Assembly (NCBI GenBank): GCA_937881055.1
Contig: CALGFJ010000224.1
Coordinates: 1 to 32,683, forward strand
Reading direction: 5' to 3'
Length of the DNA stretch: 32,683 nucleotides
DNA from: an uncultured Acidimicrobiaceae bacterium
Lineage (GTDB): Bacteria > Actinomycetota > Acidimicrobiia > Acidimicrobiales > RAAP-2
The notes beneath the pieces are model-generated. The model was not told the DNA's origin. It saw only the letters and a list, made by a program, of their open reading frames with translations, and did not search any database. The position numbers were made by a program, and so were the translations under genes. Below, in pieces: positions 16,133 through 23,730 of the stretch (position 1 is its first letter; every line of letters begins with the position of its first letter).

Positions 16133-16447
16133 ATGACGAGTGGCAAAGTTACTTCCGCCGAAGCCAATCCCGAGACGGCCGCGCGCTTCGACGAACTGGT
16201 TGAGGCGTTCGCAAGTATTCGCGACAAGACGCTCACCGCAGCGTTCTTGCGCGACCTCTGCACGACGACCGAGATCGACGCGATGGGCCAACGCCTTCAA
16301 GTGGCGCGCTTGGTGAACGAGGGTGTCTCCTATCAAGAGATTTCGCGACGTACCGGCGCGTCGACCGCGACCGTGACGCGGGTCGCCCAGTGGCTTCACT
16401 ACGGCGAGGGCGGCTACGCAGCGGTCTTGAAGAGGAGCCGGCGATGA
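16133..16447 (+). CDS. YerC/YecD family TrpR-like DNA-binding protein
   Basis: The 104-residue protein matches the TrpR-like YerC family. A helical N-terminal part (FDELVEAFASIRDKTLTAAFLRDLCTTTEIDAMGQRLQVARLV) is followed by the helix-turn-helix VSYQEISRRTGASTATVTRVAQWLHYGEGGY. It is the first gene of the his operon and overlaps hisG by 4 bp. I recall TrpR-family proteins of this type being proposed as histidine biosynthesis regulators (HisR) in Gram-positive bacteria, so it probably represses its own operon and perhaps hisA through the tandem repeat just upstream. The ATG lies 6 nt after TAGCAT, so the mRNA may be leaderless. The effector is not known. Confidence 0.85.
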   Translation: MTSGKVTSAEANPETAARFDELVEAFASIRDKTLTAAFLRDLCTTTEIDAMGQRLQVARLVNEGVSYQEISRRTGASTATVTRVAQWLHYGEGGYAAVLKRSRR

Positions 16448-17301
16448 ATCGCCGACTCTCGTTGGCGTTGCCATCCAAGGGTCGTCTTCGCGAGCCATCG
16501 TGGTCCCTCCTGGAGGCGAGCGGCGTCGCCCCGCAGGAGCCGGGCGAGCGCGTACTGCAATCGCACTGTCGCAACGCCGATATCGACTTGCTCTTTGTTC
16601 GTGCCGAGGACGTGCCCGAGTACGTGCAAGACGGTGTAGTGGACTGCGGGATAACTGGCCTCGACCTGATCTCCGAGCGCGAGTGCGACGTCGAAGTTCT
16701 CCTGCGTCTCGGCTATGGCGCCTGCTCGTTGCAGGCGGCCGTCTCGATGGAGGACGACGCCCGGAGCATCGAAGACCTCTCCGGTCGAAGAATCGCCACG
16801 TCGCACCCGCGCATCGCTGCTCGGGCCCTGGCCGAGCGCGGCGTCGACGCCGAGCTCGTGCAAGTGACGGGATCGGTGGAGATTTCACCTCGGCTGGGTC
16901 TCGCCGACGCGATCATCGATTTGGTGTCGACCGGTAGCACGCTGCGCACCAACGGACTGCGGTCCATCGGCACACTGTTCGAATCGGAAGCGGTGTTGGT
17001 CGGGAGAGTCGGCTCGACCGATTACGAGGCGCGTCGGACGTTGACCATGGTGCTGGGATCAGTGATCAACGCTCGAGCCAACCGCTACCTCCTGTGCAAC
17101 GTGGCCAAGGATCGCCTGGCGGAAGTGACGGCGCTGTTGCCGACGTCGGGTTCGCCGACGATCATGGATCTGGCCACACCCGGTGTCGTGGCGGTGCACG
17201 CCTTGGTACCGGCGGCCCAGATCTGGTCCCTCCTGCCACGACTCGAAGCCTGTGGTGCGAGTTCGATTCTCACGCTGCCCGTGGAACGGATGGTGCCGTG
17301 A
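16444..17301 (+). CDS. hisG: ATP phosphoribosyltransferase
   Basis: The 285-residue product is the long, HisZ-independent form. It has LSLALPSKGRL (6-16), LLFVRAEDVPEYVQDGVVDCGITGLDLI, IATSHPRIAARALAERGV, VTGSVEISPRLGLADAIIDLVSTGSTLRTNGL (PRPP-binding loop) and a C-terminal ACT-like domain beginning near ANRYLLCNVAKDRL with PTIMDLATPGVVAVHALV. It joins ATP and PRPP in the first, feedback-controlled step of the pathway; histidine normally binds the C-terminal domain. The ATG at 16444 overlaps the yerC stop and is preceded by GAGGAG. It overlaps hisD by 4 bp. Confidence 0.95.
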   Translation: MNRRLSLALPSKGRLREPSWSLLEASGVAPQEPGERVLQSHCRNADIDLLFVRAEDVPEYVQDGVVDCGITGLDLISERECDVEVLLRLGYGACSLQAAVSMEDDARSIEDLSGRRIATSHPRIAARALAERGVDAELVQVTGSVEISPRLGLADAIIDLVSTGSTLRTNGLRSIGTLFESEAVLVGRVGSTDYEARRTLTMVLGSVINARANRYLLCNVAKDRLAEVTALLPTSGSPTIMDLATPGVVAVHALVPAAQIWSLLPRLEACGASSILTLPVERMVP

Positions 17302-18356
17302 GCAAGCCCGTCGCAACCGAGACGCCCGTCACGATTGAGGACATCGTGAATGACGTTCGCGCGCGCGGAGACGCCGCGCTCGTGGAATGGTCGAAGAAGT
17401 TCGACGGCACAACTGCCGAGAGTCCACAACGCGCCGTCGCCTACGGCGACCTTCCCACGTCGGCGGTCTTGGCCGCGGCCGAGAACGTTCGCACCTGGCA
17501 CGCCGCGCAACGACCGGCCGACGTGACGTTGGAGGTCTCGCCCGGCGTGACACTCGAGCGTCGATGGGCACCGATTCGTTCTATCGGCATCTATGTGCCG
17601 ACCGGACTCGTGTCGTCGCTCATCATGGCCGGAGTGCCCGCCCAAGTCGCCGGTGTTGAACGAATCGTCGTCTGCACGCCGCCCAACGGATCGGCCGCGG
17701 TCGCCGCCGCCGCCGCACTCCTCGGCATCGATGAAGTGTGGGCGATCGGCGGCGCGCAGGCGATCGCGGCTATGGCCTACGGCACCGAGTCGATTGCCCC
17801 CGTCGACAAGATTTTCGGTCCGGGCGGCGGCGCGGTCAATACCGCCAAACTGCTCGTGAGCCGCGACGTGGCGATCGATCTTCCGGCGGGACCCAGTGAA
17901 GTCGTCGTCGTGGCGGACGTCGGCTTCGATCCCGTCATCGTGCAACAAGAGCTCGACGCGCAAATGGAGCATGGTCCCGACTCACGCGCTCACGTGGTGT
18001 GGGTGGGCGAGGACCTCGAAGCCGCGCTCGCCCAAGTCGAGGAGTACGCAGCCGAGCACGTCGCTCTTTTGGGCGAACGCGCCGAGTCCTTGGCCGATCG
18101 CATTCGAAACGCCGGCGCGGTCTTCGTCGGTCCCTTTTCTCCGGTGCCGGCGGGCGACTACGCCACCGGCGGCAATCACGTGCTTCCGACGGGCGGGTGG
18201 GCCAAGTCGACCGGCGGACTCGGACTCGAGGCCTTCATGAAAACAGTCACGGTCCAGCGCGTCACGAAGGAGGGACTGGACCGACTCGCGCCAATAATTG
18301 AAGCGCTGGCCGAACTCGAAGACATGCCCGCTCACAAGATCACGGCGCGTCGATGA
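17298..18356 (+). CDS. hisD: Histidinol dehydrogenase, short divergent form
   Basis: From the GTG overlapping the hisG stop (GTGA) the protein has 352 residues, against about 420-435 for typical HisD. The catalytic set is complete: zinc ligands Gln222 and His225 (DAQMEHGPDS), Asp287 (PAGDYATGGNHVLP) and His346 (MPAHKITARR), and catalytic Glu253-His254 (AAEHVAL). Missing are about 30 N-terminal residues and about 36 residues between HGPDS and AEH; the GPGN motif reads GPGG. The reading frame is unbroken through the short region. It should oxidise histidinol to histidine with NAD+. An open frame extends upstream to 17094, but it runs inside hisG in another phase and does not resemble HisD. Confidence 0.9.
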   Translation: MSKPVATETPVTIEDIVNDVRARGDAALVEWSKKFDGTTAESPQRAVAYGDLPTSAVLAAAENVRTWHAAQRPADVTLEVSPGVTLERRWAPIRSIGIYVPTGLVSSLIMAGVPAQVAGVERIVVCTPPNGSAAVAAAAALLGIDEVWAIGGAQAIAAMAYGTESIAPVDKIFGPGGGAVNTAKLLVSRDVAIDLPAGPSEVVVVADVGFDPVIVQQELDAQMEHGPDSRAHVVWVGEDLEAALAQVEEYAAEHVALLGERAESLADRIRNAGAVFVGPFSPVPAGDYATGGNHVLPTGGWAKSTGGLGLEAFMKTVTVQRVTKEGLDRLAPIIEALAELEDMPAHKITARR

Positions 18357-19873
18357 GACGGCCCGTCGCTCTCGCCAGTTACCAATGGCCACCGTCGAAC
18401 GAAGTGATCGCCGAAAAAGTGGGACTCGACCCCCGAGAGATCATCCGCTTCGACGGTAACGTCGCCGCGACACCGCCCGCCAGCGCTCGTCCGGCAGCCC
18501 TGGCCCGCGCACTCGCGGACGTCAACGAATACGACCGTGGTCGATACCACTCATTGCGAGCGGCAATCGCGCAGCGACACGGCGTCGGCATTGATCAAGT
18601 CGCGCTCGGGGCCGGAAGCGATGAGTTCATCGTGTTGTTGGCGCGACTCTTCGCCGAAGGGGGCTCTGTCGCCACGGTTCCGGCATTCTCGTATTCGATG
18701 TATCCCTTCGCCGCCGCTATGGCCGGCGCCGCGATCGTCGACGACCCGAAGACGGCGGACCTGGTCTTCGTCTGTCGACCGAACAATCCGACGGGGGAGT
18801 TACCGGAGATACCCGACGTCCCGGGCCAATTGGTCATCGACGAGGCCTACGCCGATTATGCCGGCGTGGACGCCCTGGAGCGGGTCAACGATGGCGCGAT
18901 CGTGTTGCGGACATTCTCTAAGGCCTACGGTCTGGCCGGCGCTCGTGTCGGATACGCCATCGCGAACTCCGAAACGATCGACATCATCACGTCACGGCAA
19001 GCGCCCCTCTCGGTTTCGTCACTTTCGGCCGCGCTCGCGCTCGCGGCCATCGCGACGCCGCTCGACGTGTCAACCCAGGTGGCGGAGCGCGAGCGTTTAG
19101 CGGGTGAGTTGACGTCGTTGGGGATGGCGCCGGTGAAGTCCTACACCAACTTTCTCTTCATACCGATGGAAGAGCCCCAGGAACTCGTCGAGCAATTGAT
19201 GGCGTACGGCGTCGTTGTTCGCGCCTACGAGGGCGGCTTGCGAATAAGCGTGAAGGACGAGCTCGACGACAACGTCCTTTTGGACGCACTGCGTTGCGTT
19301 CGAGACGGCGAGACGATGCCGCGTCCCGCGCTCCGGCGTCGTCGTGCGACGGCCGAGACACTCTTGAACGTACGACTACGCATTCCCGGCGAAGGTCGCG
19401 TCTTCGTAAACACCGGTCTCGGTTTTTACGATCACATGCTGCAACAGTTGGCGTTTCACGGTGGAATGGACCTACGCCTCGAAGGCGTCGGCGACCTCGA
19501 GACCGGGGAACACCACATGGTCGAGGACATGATGATTGCCTTCGGCGAAGCGCTCGACGAAGCGTTGGGCGATCGGCGCGGCCTCACCCGTTACGGCGAG
19601 GCTCGCGTGCCGATGGACGAGGCGTTGGCGCACGCCGTCGTCGACCTCTCAGGTCGCGCCACCGCCACAATCTCCATCTCGCCCGATCCGGGAATGGCGG
19701 CCCACGCGTTCCAGTCCCTCGCCCAGAACGCTCGAATAACGCTGCACGTGACGGCGACCGGCGAGAACGACCACCACGTCGCCGAGGCCGCGTTCAAGGC
19801 GGTTGGCCGAGCCTTGGCCCAGGCCCTCACTCGTGACGGCACACTGGTGAGATCCACCAAGGGTTCGCTGTGA
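18353..19873 (+). CDS. hisC-hisB: Fused histidinol-phosphate aminotransferase / imidazoleglycerol-phosphate dehydratase
   Basis: One 506-residue frame carries two enzymes. Residues 1 to about 318 are a class I/II aminotransferase of the HisC type: GAGSDEFI, CRPNNPTGE, DEAYADYAG, the PLP lysine Lys190 in TFSKAYGLAGARVGYA, and SYTNFLFI. From about residue 328 (RRRRATAETLLNVRL) it is HisB: GLGFYDHMLQQLAFHGG (355-371), GEHHMVEDMMIAFGEAL (385-401) and ENDHHVAEAAFKAVG. These catalyse the steps on either side of imidazole acetol phosphate, so substrate passage is plausible. No linker is seen between them. An internal ATG at 19316 (Met322) could give HisB alone, but it has only a weak GAGACG ribosome site. 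It overlaps hisD and hisH by 4 bp each. Confidence 0.93.
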   Translation: MRRPVALASYQWPPSNEVIAEKVGLDPREIIRFDGNVAATPPASARPAALARALADVNEYDRGRYHSLRAAIAQRHGVGIDQVALGAGSDEFIVLLARLFAEGGSVATVPAFSYSMYPFAAAMAGAAIVDDPKTADLVFVCRPNNPTGELPEIPDVPGQLVIDEAYADYAGVDALERVNDGAIVLRTFSKAYGLAGARVGYAIANSETIDIITSRQAPLSVSSLSAALALAAIATPLDVSTQVAERERLAGELTSLGMAPVKSYTNFLFIPMEEPQELVEQLMAYGVVVRAYEGGLRISVKDELDDNVLLDALRCVRDGETMPRPALRRRRATAETLLNVRLRIPGEGRVFVNTGLGFYDHMLQQLAFHGGMDLRLEGVGDLETGEHHMVEDMMIAFGEALDEALGDRRGLTRYGEARVPMDEALAHAVVDLSGRATATISISPDPGMAAHAFQSLAQNARITLHVTATGENDHHVAEAAFKAVGRALAQALTRDGTLVRSTKGSL

Positions 19874-20424
19874 GTGACGTGGTCGTGGTCGAGTACGGCG
19901 CCGGCAATACTCGCTCGGTTCGCGCGGCCTTCACCCACCTCGGCGTCACGAGTGTCGTGAGCAGCGATCTAGCGACGATCGCGAACGCCGAACTGGTGGT
20001 CCTTCCGGGCGTCGGTTCGGCGCGCAGCGCCATGGAACACCTCGAATCGACCGGCGCCGCCCAGGCGCTGCGCGATCGATTCGAATCCGGTGATCCGATC
20101 CTCGGAATCTGTCTCGGTATGCAGTTGGCGCTCGAGCACAGTGACGAAGACGGCGGCGTCGACGGGATCGGACTGCTGTCGGGTTCAGTCCACTTGCTGA
20201 CGGAAGGTCGTGTACCACGATTGGGTTGGGCGCCGGTCGAACCGTGGGGCGACGCGTACTACTTCGCGCACTCCTACGCCGCGCACTCTCCCGACGCCGT
20301 CGCGTCGTCCGAAGGCGTCACGGTAGCCATCGAACGGGGCGCCTTTCTCGGCGTCCAATTCCACCCCGAAAAGAGCGGGACCGCCGGGTTGGCCTTCCTC
20401 GAGCGATGCCTCTCGCCCGCTTGA
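19870..20424 (+). CDS. hisH: Imidazole glycerol phosphate synthase, glutaminase subunit
   Basis: The 184-residue class I glutaminase has VVLPGVGSARSAM (43-55), the nucleophile Cys81 in GICLGMQLALEHS and the His165/Glu167 pair in GVQFHPEKSG. It releases ammonia from glutamine for HisF, with which it forms a complex. The GTG at 19870 overlaps the hisC-hisB stop (GTGA). It overlaps hisF by 19 bp in another phase. Confidence 0.95.
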   Translation: MSDVVVVEYGAGNTRSVRAAFTHLGVTSVVSSDLATIANAELVVLPGVGSARSAMEHLESTGAAQALRDRFESGDPILGICLGMQLALEHSDEDGGVDGIGLLSGSVHLLTEGRVPRLGWAPVEPWGDAYYFAHSYAAHSPDAVASSEGVTVAIERGAFLGVQFHPEKSGTAGLAFLERCLSPA

Positions 20425-21158
20425 TCCCCTGTCTCGACGTGGCTCATGGTCGCGTCGTGAAGGGCGTGAATTTCGTCGGTCTACGTGACGTCGGTGATCC
20501 CGTGGAACTCGCCAAGTTTTACAGCGACGGGGGAGCGGATGAACTCGTCTTCCTCGACATCGCGGCGACACCCGAAGAGAGCGCCACGATGACGTCGGTC
20601 GTCGCCGACGTCGCGGATGTGTTGGAGATCCCCTTCACGGTTGGTGGCGGCGTTCGCTCGGTGGAGGACGCCATTCGAATCATCGAATCTGGCGCCGATC
20701 GCGTGTCATTGAATTCGGCCGCCCTCGCCGACCCCGGATTGATCACGGCGATCGCCCGGCGCTTCGGCAGCCAAGCGGTGGTCGTCGCCATCGACGCCGG
20801 CGACGGAGTGGTGCACACGCACGGGGGCCGCGTGGCGACGACGACTCGAACGATTCCGTGGGCCGTGGAAGCTGCGTCACGCGGCGCCGGCGAGATCCTG
20901 TTGACGTCAATCGCGCACGATGGGCTCCGAGGAGGCTTCGACCTGGAGTTGACCGCGGCCGTTCGCGACGCGGTGTCGGTTCCCGTCATCGCATCCGGAG
21001 GCGCCGGTTCGGCCGCTCACGTCGCCGACGTCCTGCGGATTACCGACGCCGCCTTGATCGCGTCGATCGTGCACGAGAATCCGGCGGGCCTGCCCGGACT
21101 GCGGCGCGAGATCCAAGAGCTCGGCATTGAACTGCGACCAGTGAAGGAATTGATATGA
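20406..21158 (+). CDS. hisF: Imidazole glycerol phosphate synthase, cyclase subunit
   Basis: The 250-residue TIM barrel begins [20 protein letters not shown], with catalytic Asp11, and has [10 protein letters not shown] with Asp130. Phosphate-binding loops are [30 protein letters not shown] and [17 protein letters not shown]. It uses ammonia from HisH to make imidazole glycerol phosphate and AICAR. The ATG at 20406 lies inside hisH; the longer open frame upstream from 20226 is non-homologous. It overlaps hisIE by 4 bp. Confidence 0.96.
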   Translation: MPLARLIPCLDVAHGRVVKGVNFVGLRDVGDPVELAKFYSDGGADELVFLDIAATPEESATMTSVVADVADVLEIPFTVGGGVRSVEDAIRIIESGADRVSLNSAALADPGLITAIARRFGSQAVVVAIDAGDGVVHTHGGRVATTTRTIPWAVEAASRGAGEILLTSIAHDGLRGGFDLELTAAVRDAVSVPVIASGGAGSAAHVADVLRITDAALIASIVHENPAGLPGLRREIQELGIELRPVKELI

Positions 21159-21697
21159 GTGATGAACTTCGTGCGGCGATCGTCCAAGATGACGTCTCCG
21201 GCCGCGTCTTGATGTTGGGTTGGATGGACGACGAGGCGCTCGCGCTGACGCGTTCGAGTGGTCTCGTGCACTTCTTCTCGCGGTCGCGTCAGAAGTTGTG
21301 GCAAAAGGGCGAAACATCGGGTAACACGATGCACGTCCTCGAGATCACGCACGACTGCGACGACGACGCCGTACTCGTGCGAGTCTCGGCTGATGGGCCG
21401 GCCTGCCATGACGGTGCGACGTCGTGCTTCACGCCGTGGCTGTGGCGCAAGATCCTGCGGCGCGAAACCGAAGGACCCGAGGGCTCGTACGTCGTCGACC
21501 TGCTCAACGCCGGGACCACGCACGTCTCGCGAAAGGTCGGCGAAGAGGCCGTCGAACTCGTCGTTGCCGCGCTCGCGGAAGACGATCAACGCGTGATTGA
21601 AGAGGCGGCCGATCTGTGGTTCCACACGCTGGTCTTACTCCGAAGTCGAGGACTCGACCCGGCGGCGGTGGAGAACGAACTTCGGCGTCGAGAGTAA
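21155..21697 (+). CDS. hisIE: Bifunctional PRAMP cyclohydrolase / PRATP pyrophosphatase
   Basis: The 180-residue fusion has a HisI half (1 to about 100): [24 protein letters not shown], the metal-binding [10 protein letters not shown], and [12 protein letters not shown]. The HisE half (about 105-180) has [25 protein letters not shown] and [18 protein letters not shown]. It carries out the second and third pathway steps, pyrophosphate removal and ring opening. It is the last gene of the operon; no histidinol phosphatase gene is in the window. No convincing terminator follows; a 10-bp palindrome ACGCTAGCGT is at 21739-21748. Confidence 0.95.
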   Translation: MSDELRAAIVQDDVSGRVLMLGWMDDEALALTRSSGLVHFFSRSRQKLWQKGETSGNTMHVLEITHDCDDDAVLVRVSADGPACHDGATSCFTPWLWRKILRRETEGPEGSYVVDLLNAGTTHVSRKVGEEAVELVVAALAEDDQRVIEEAADLWFHTLVLLRSRGLDPAAVENELRRRE

Positions 21698-21871
21698 GGA
21701 AACCTACTGGAGCAATCACCGTCGAGGGTTCTCGTCGGACGCTAGCGTTCAGAGCGAAGCGAAAATGCTCGCGAGAGGTACTCGGTCGTTCCAACGCACC
21801 AAGGAAATGTTGCCGATGGATCGCGACGGAGCAATGGTGCCCTGTTCGAAGTCGTCAAGAGGAAACATGTC

Positions 21872-22639
21872 GTGTTCATAGCAACATCGGTGTCATCAGG
21901 AGTCGTCGTCCTCGTCGGCGCCGTGTTCTTGGCGTCGTGTGTGGAGATGGTGGAGGCGCTCACCATCGTGTTCGCCGTGGGTCACATTCGCGGTTGGCGT
22001 TCTGCCTTCGAAGGAACGGGCGCGGCGCTGGTGGTTCTGGCGGCACTCGTCGCGGCGTTCGGTCCGGCGCTCGTGCACGTACCGCTCAACATCTTGCGAC
22101 TGATCGTCGGAGGAGTACTTCTCATCTTCGGAATGCAGTGGTTGAGGAAGTCAATTCTCCGCGCCTCCGGCTTCAAGGCGAAGCATGACGAGGACGCGAT
22201 CTACGAAGAGACCGTGGCGACGTTGCGCGCCACCGGTGCCACGCCCGGTCGTGACCGCATTGCGTTCGTGATGGCGTTCAAGGGGGTCTTCCTCGAGGGA
22301 CTAGAAGTAATCATTTTGGTGATCACGCTCGGCACGTCGGCGCATCGACTCGGCCTCGCGGCGATCGTCGCCGCAATTGCGGTGGTACTGGTTGGACTGT
22401 GTGGTGTCGTCGTCGCCAAACAGCTTTCGAGCGTGCCGGAAAATGCGTTGAAGATGTCGGTCGGCGTTCTGCTCGTGACCTACGGGACGTTCTGGACCGG
22501 CGAAGGCCTAAAGGTCAAATGGCCCGGGGGCGACACGATGTTGATCGGTCTCACCGCGATCTACGCGGTCATAACGTGGCTCTTCGTCCTGGCCCTACGA
22601 CGCGAAAGTCAATCACGGTCGAACGCGATGAGCGCATGA
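21872..22639 (+). CDS. Multi-pass membrane protein with two E-x-x-E helices (COG4280-like)
   Basis: The 255-residue protein has about six membrane helices. Helix 1 carries FLASCVEMVEALTIVFAVG and a later helix carries FKGVFLEGLEVIILVITLG, so the protein looks like two related halves, each with an acidic pair in the membrane. A basic cytoplasmic stretch (WLRKSILRASGFKAKHDED) links them. The EGLE helix recalls FTR1 iron permeases and other cation carriers, and I recall a predicted membrane protein group (COG4280) of this shape, but function is not established. The start is GTG at 21872, after AGAGGAAA; the ATG at 21866 reads into a stop. It overlaps the next small membrane gene by 4 bp. Confidence 0.65.
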   Translation: MFIATSVSSGVVVLVGAVFLASCVEMVEALTIVFAVGHIRGWRSAFEGTGAALVVLAALVAAFGPALVHVPLNILRLIVGGVLLIFGMQWLRKSILRASGFKAKHDEDAIYEETVATLRATGATPGRDRIAFVMAFKGVFLEGLEVIILVITLGTSAHRLGLAAIVAAIAVVLVGLCGVVVAKQLSSVPENALKMSVGVLLVTYGTFWTGEGLKVKWPGGDTMLIGLTAIYAVITWLFVLALRRESQSRSNAMSA

Positions 22640-22878
22640 ACGAGGACTCTCCGCTGGTACTGCGCCTCATCTGGGGATTCGCACGGTTCTGGTGGGACTT
22701 CTTGGTGGGCGACACGCCCGAGATCTTCGTCGCCGTGCTCGTGATCGTTGGAGCGATCGCCCTACTGAGTGAGGGCGGTCACTTCAACGCGTCGGCCGTC
22801 GTCGTGTTGCCCGTCCTCGCGGTGCTCACGCTCGCCGCTTCGCTGTTGCGCGCGACGCGTTCGTCACGACGAGAGTGA
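22636..22878 (+). CDS. Small two-helix membrane protein
   Basis: I do not recognise this 80-residue protein by function. An amphipathic start (LVLRLIWGFARFWWDFLVG) is followed by helix EIFVAVLVIVGAIALL, a short turn EGGHFNAS and helix AVVVLPVLAVLTLAASLL, ending in a basic tail RATRSSRRE. It starts in ATGA overlap with the preceding membrane protein, so the pair is likely cotranslated and may form a complex. Its stop is 1 bp from the stop of the convergent dioxygenase gene. Confidence 0.7.
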   Translation: MNEDSPLVLRLIWGFARFWWDFLVGDTPEIFVAVLVIVGAIALLSEGGHFNASAVVVLPVLAVLTLAASLLRATRSSRRE

Positions 22879-22879
22879 G

Positions 22880-23662
22880 TCAGGTCGCCGCAAGTTCGTA
22901 CGCGGTCATCGACAGAGAGCCCATCTCGTAACCGTCGACCAGCGTGCGCGTGGGCGTGTTGGCCGCGGCCGACAGTCCCGCCACGTACGCGAGCGGCAAG
23001 AAATGGTCGGGCGTCGGGACGGCGAGTCGGTAGTCACCATGGGCGCTGGCGCGTCCCAGTTCGGTCGTGTCATTCGTCATGATCGCGCGCACGTCGTCGT
23101 CGAATCGGTGGGCCCAGTCGGTGCCCACGCCGGGGGCGTTGAAATCAATCAGTCGCAGGTTGTGCACGACATTGCCGCTGCCGACGATCAAGACACCTTC
23201 GCTGCGAAGGGCGTGCAGCTGCGCGCCCAGATTGAAGTGATAGTCGAATGGCAGTTCGGCGTTGATCGAGAGTTGCAACACGGGCACGTCGGCCGCGGGG
23301 AACATATGCACGAGCACCGACCAGGTGCCGTGGTCGATACCCCAACTGTCCTCGTCGAGGCCGACGTAGGTCGGTTGCACGACGTCGACGATTCGTTCGG
23401 CGATCGAGAGATCGCCGGGCGCCGGATATTCGACGGCGAAGAGTTCCTTCGGGAATCCGTAAAAGTCGTGAATCGTGCGCGGCATTCGCATCGCCGTGAC
23501 CGCTGTGATGTTGACGTACCAGTGCGCCGAAATCACGAGGATCGCTTTGGGCTTCGGCATCGACGCACCGAAGTTTGTCCAACTCTCGGTGTAGCGATTC
23601 TGTTCAATCGCGTTCATAGGGTTGCCGTGACCGATGAAGGCCGCGGGCATCAGTTGTGACAT
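22880..23662 (-). CDS. LigB/YgiD-like extradiol dioxygenase family protein (DODA type)
   Basis: The 260-residue protein has the class III extradiol dioxygenase pattern: FIGHGNPMNAI with His12, LVISAHWYVN with His47, SWGIDHGTWSVLVHMFP, VLQLSINAELPFDYHFNLG, VLIVGSGNVVHNL and TPDHFLPLAYVAG. The first two His probably bind the non-haem iron or zinc. Family members include YgiD, which opens the ring of 4,5-DOPA; the true substrate here is unknown. Transcription diverges from the GH3 gene across 68 bp, and TACGCT lies 22 nt before the ATG on the minus strand as a possible -10 box. Confidence 0.82.
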   Translation of the reverse strand: MSQLMPAAFIGHGNPMNAIEQNRYTESWTNFGASMPKPKAILVISAHWYVNITAVTAMRMPRTIHDFYGFPKELFAVEYPAPGDLSIAERIVDVVQPTYVGLDEDSWGIDHGTWSVLVHMFPAADVPVLQLSINAELPFDYHFNLGAQLHALRSEGVLIVGSGNVVHNLRLIDFNAPGVGTDWAHRFDDDVRAIMTNDTTELGRASAHGDYRLAVPTPDHFLPLAYVAGLSAAANTPTRTLVDGYEMGSLSMTAYELAAT

Positions 23663-23718
23663 CGCACTCGTTTCGACGCTCGACAGCGTAGCGGTCGGTA
23701 TTGCGTGAGTGGTCGTCG

Positions 23719-23724
23719 TAGCCT
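23719..23724 (+). promoter_or_regulatory. -10-like box of the GH3 gene, leaderless arrangement
   Basis: TAGCCT is 6 nt before the GTG start at 23731 and no ribosome binding site is present, so transcription may begin at the start codon. Confidence 0.45.
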
Positions 23725-23730
23725 TCGAGC

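Noticed and set aside
17094-17297. Open frame extending hisD upstream to 17094
   Set aside because: It lies inside hisG in another phase, has low-complexity Gly/Arg/Ser composition and shows no HisD similarity; the GTG at 17298 overlapping the hisG stop is the natural start.
17980-18060. Possible frameshift or sequencing gap explaining the short HisD
   Set aside because: The reading frame continues without a break from HGPDS to AEH and the flanking sequence aligns well on both sides, so a single indel cannot account for a loss of about 36 codons.
21739-21748. ACGCTAGCGT palindrome after the his operon
   Set aside because: It has no loop and no T-run, so it cannot be called a terminator; a 10-bp palindrome is not unusual in this amount of sequence.
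22399-22635. Longer plus-strand frame upstream of the small membrane protein
   Set aside because: It runs out of phase inside the preceding membrane gene and is Arg/Asp-rich shadow sequence; the ATG at 22636 gives a clean two-helix protein.
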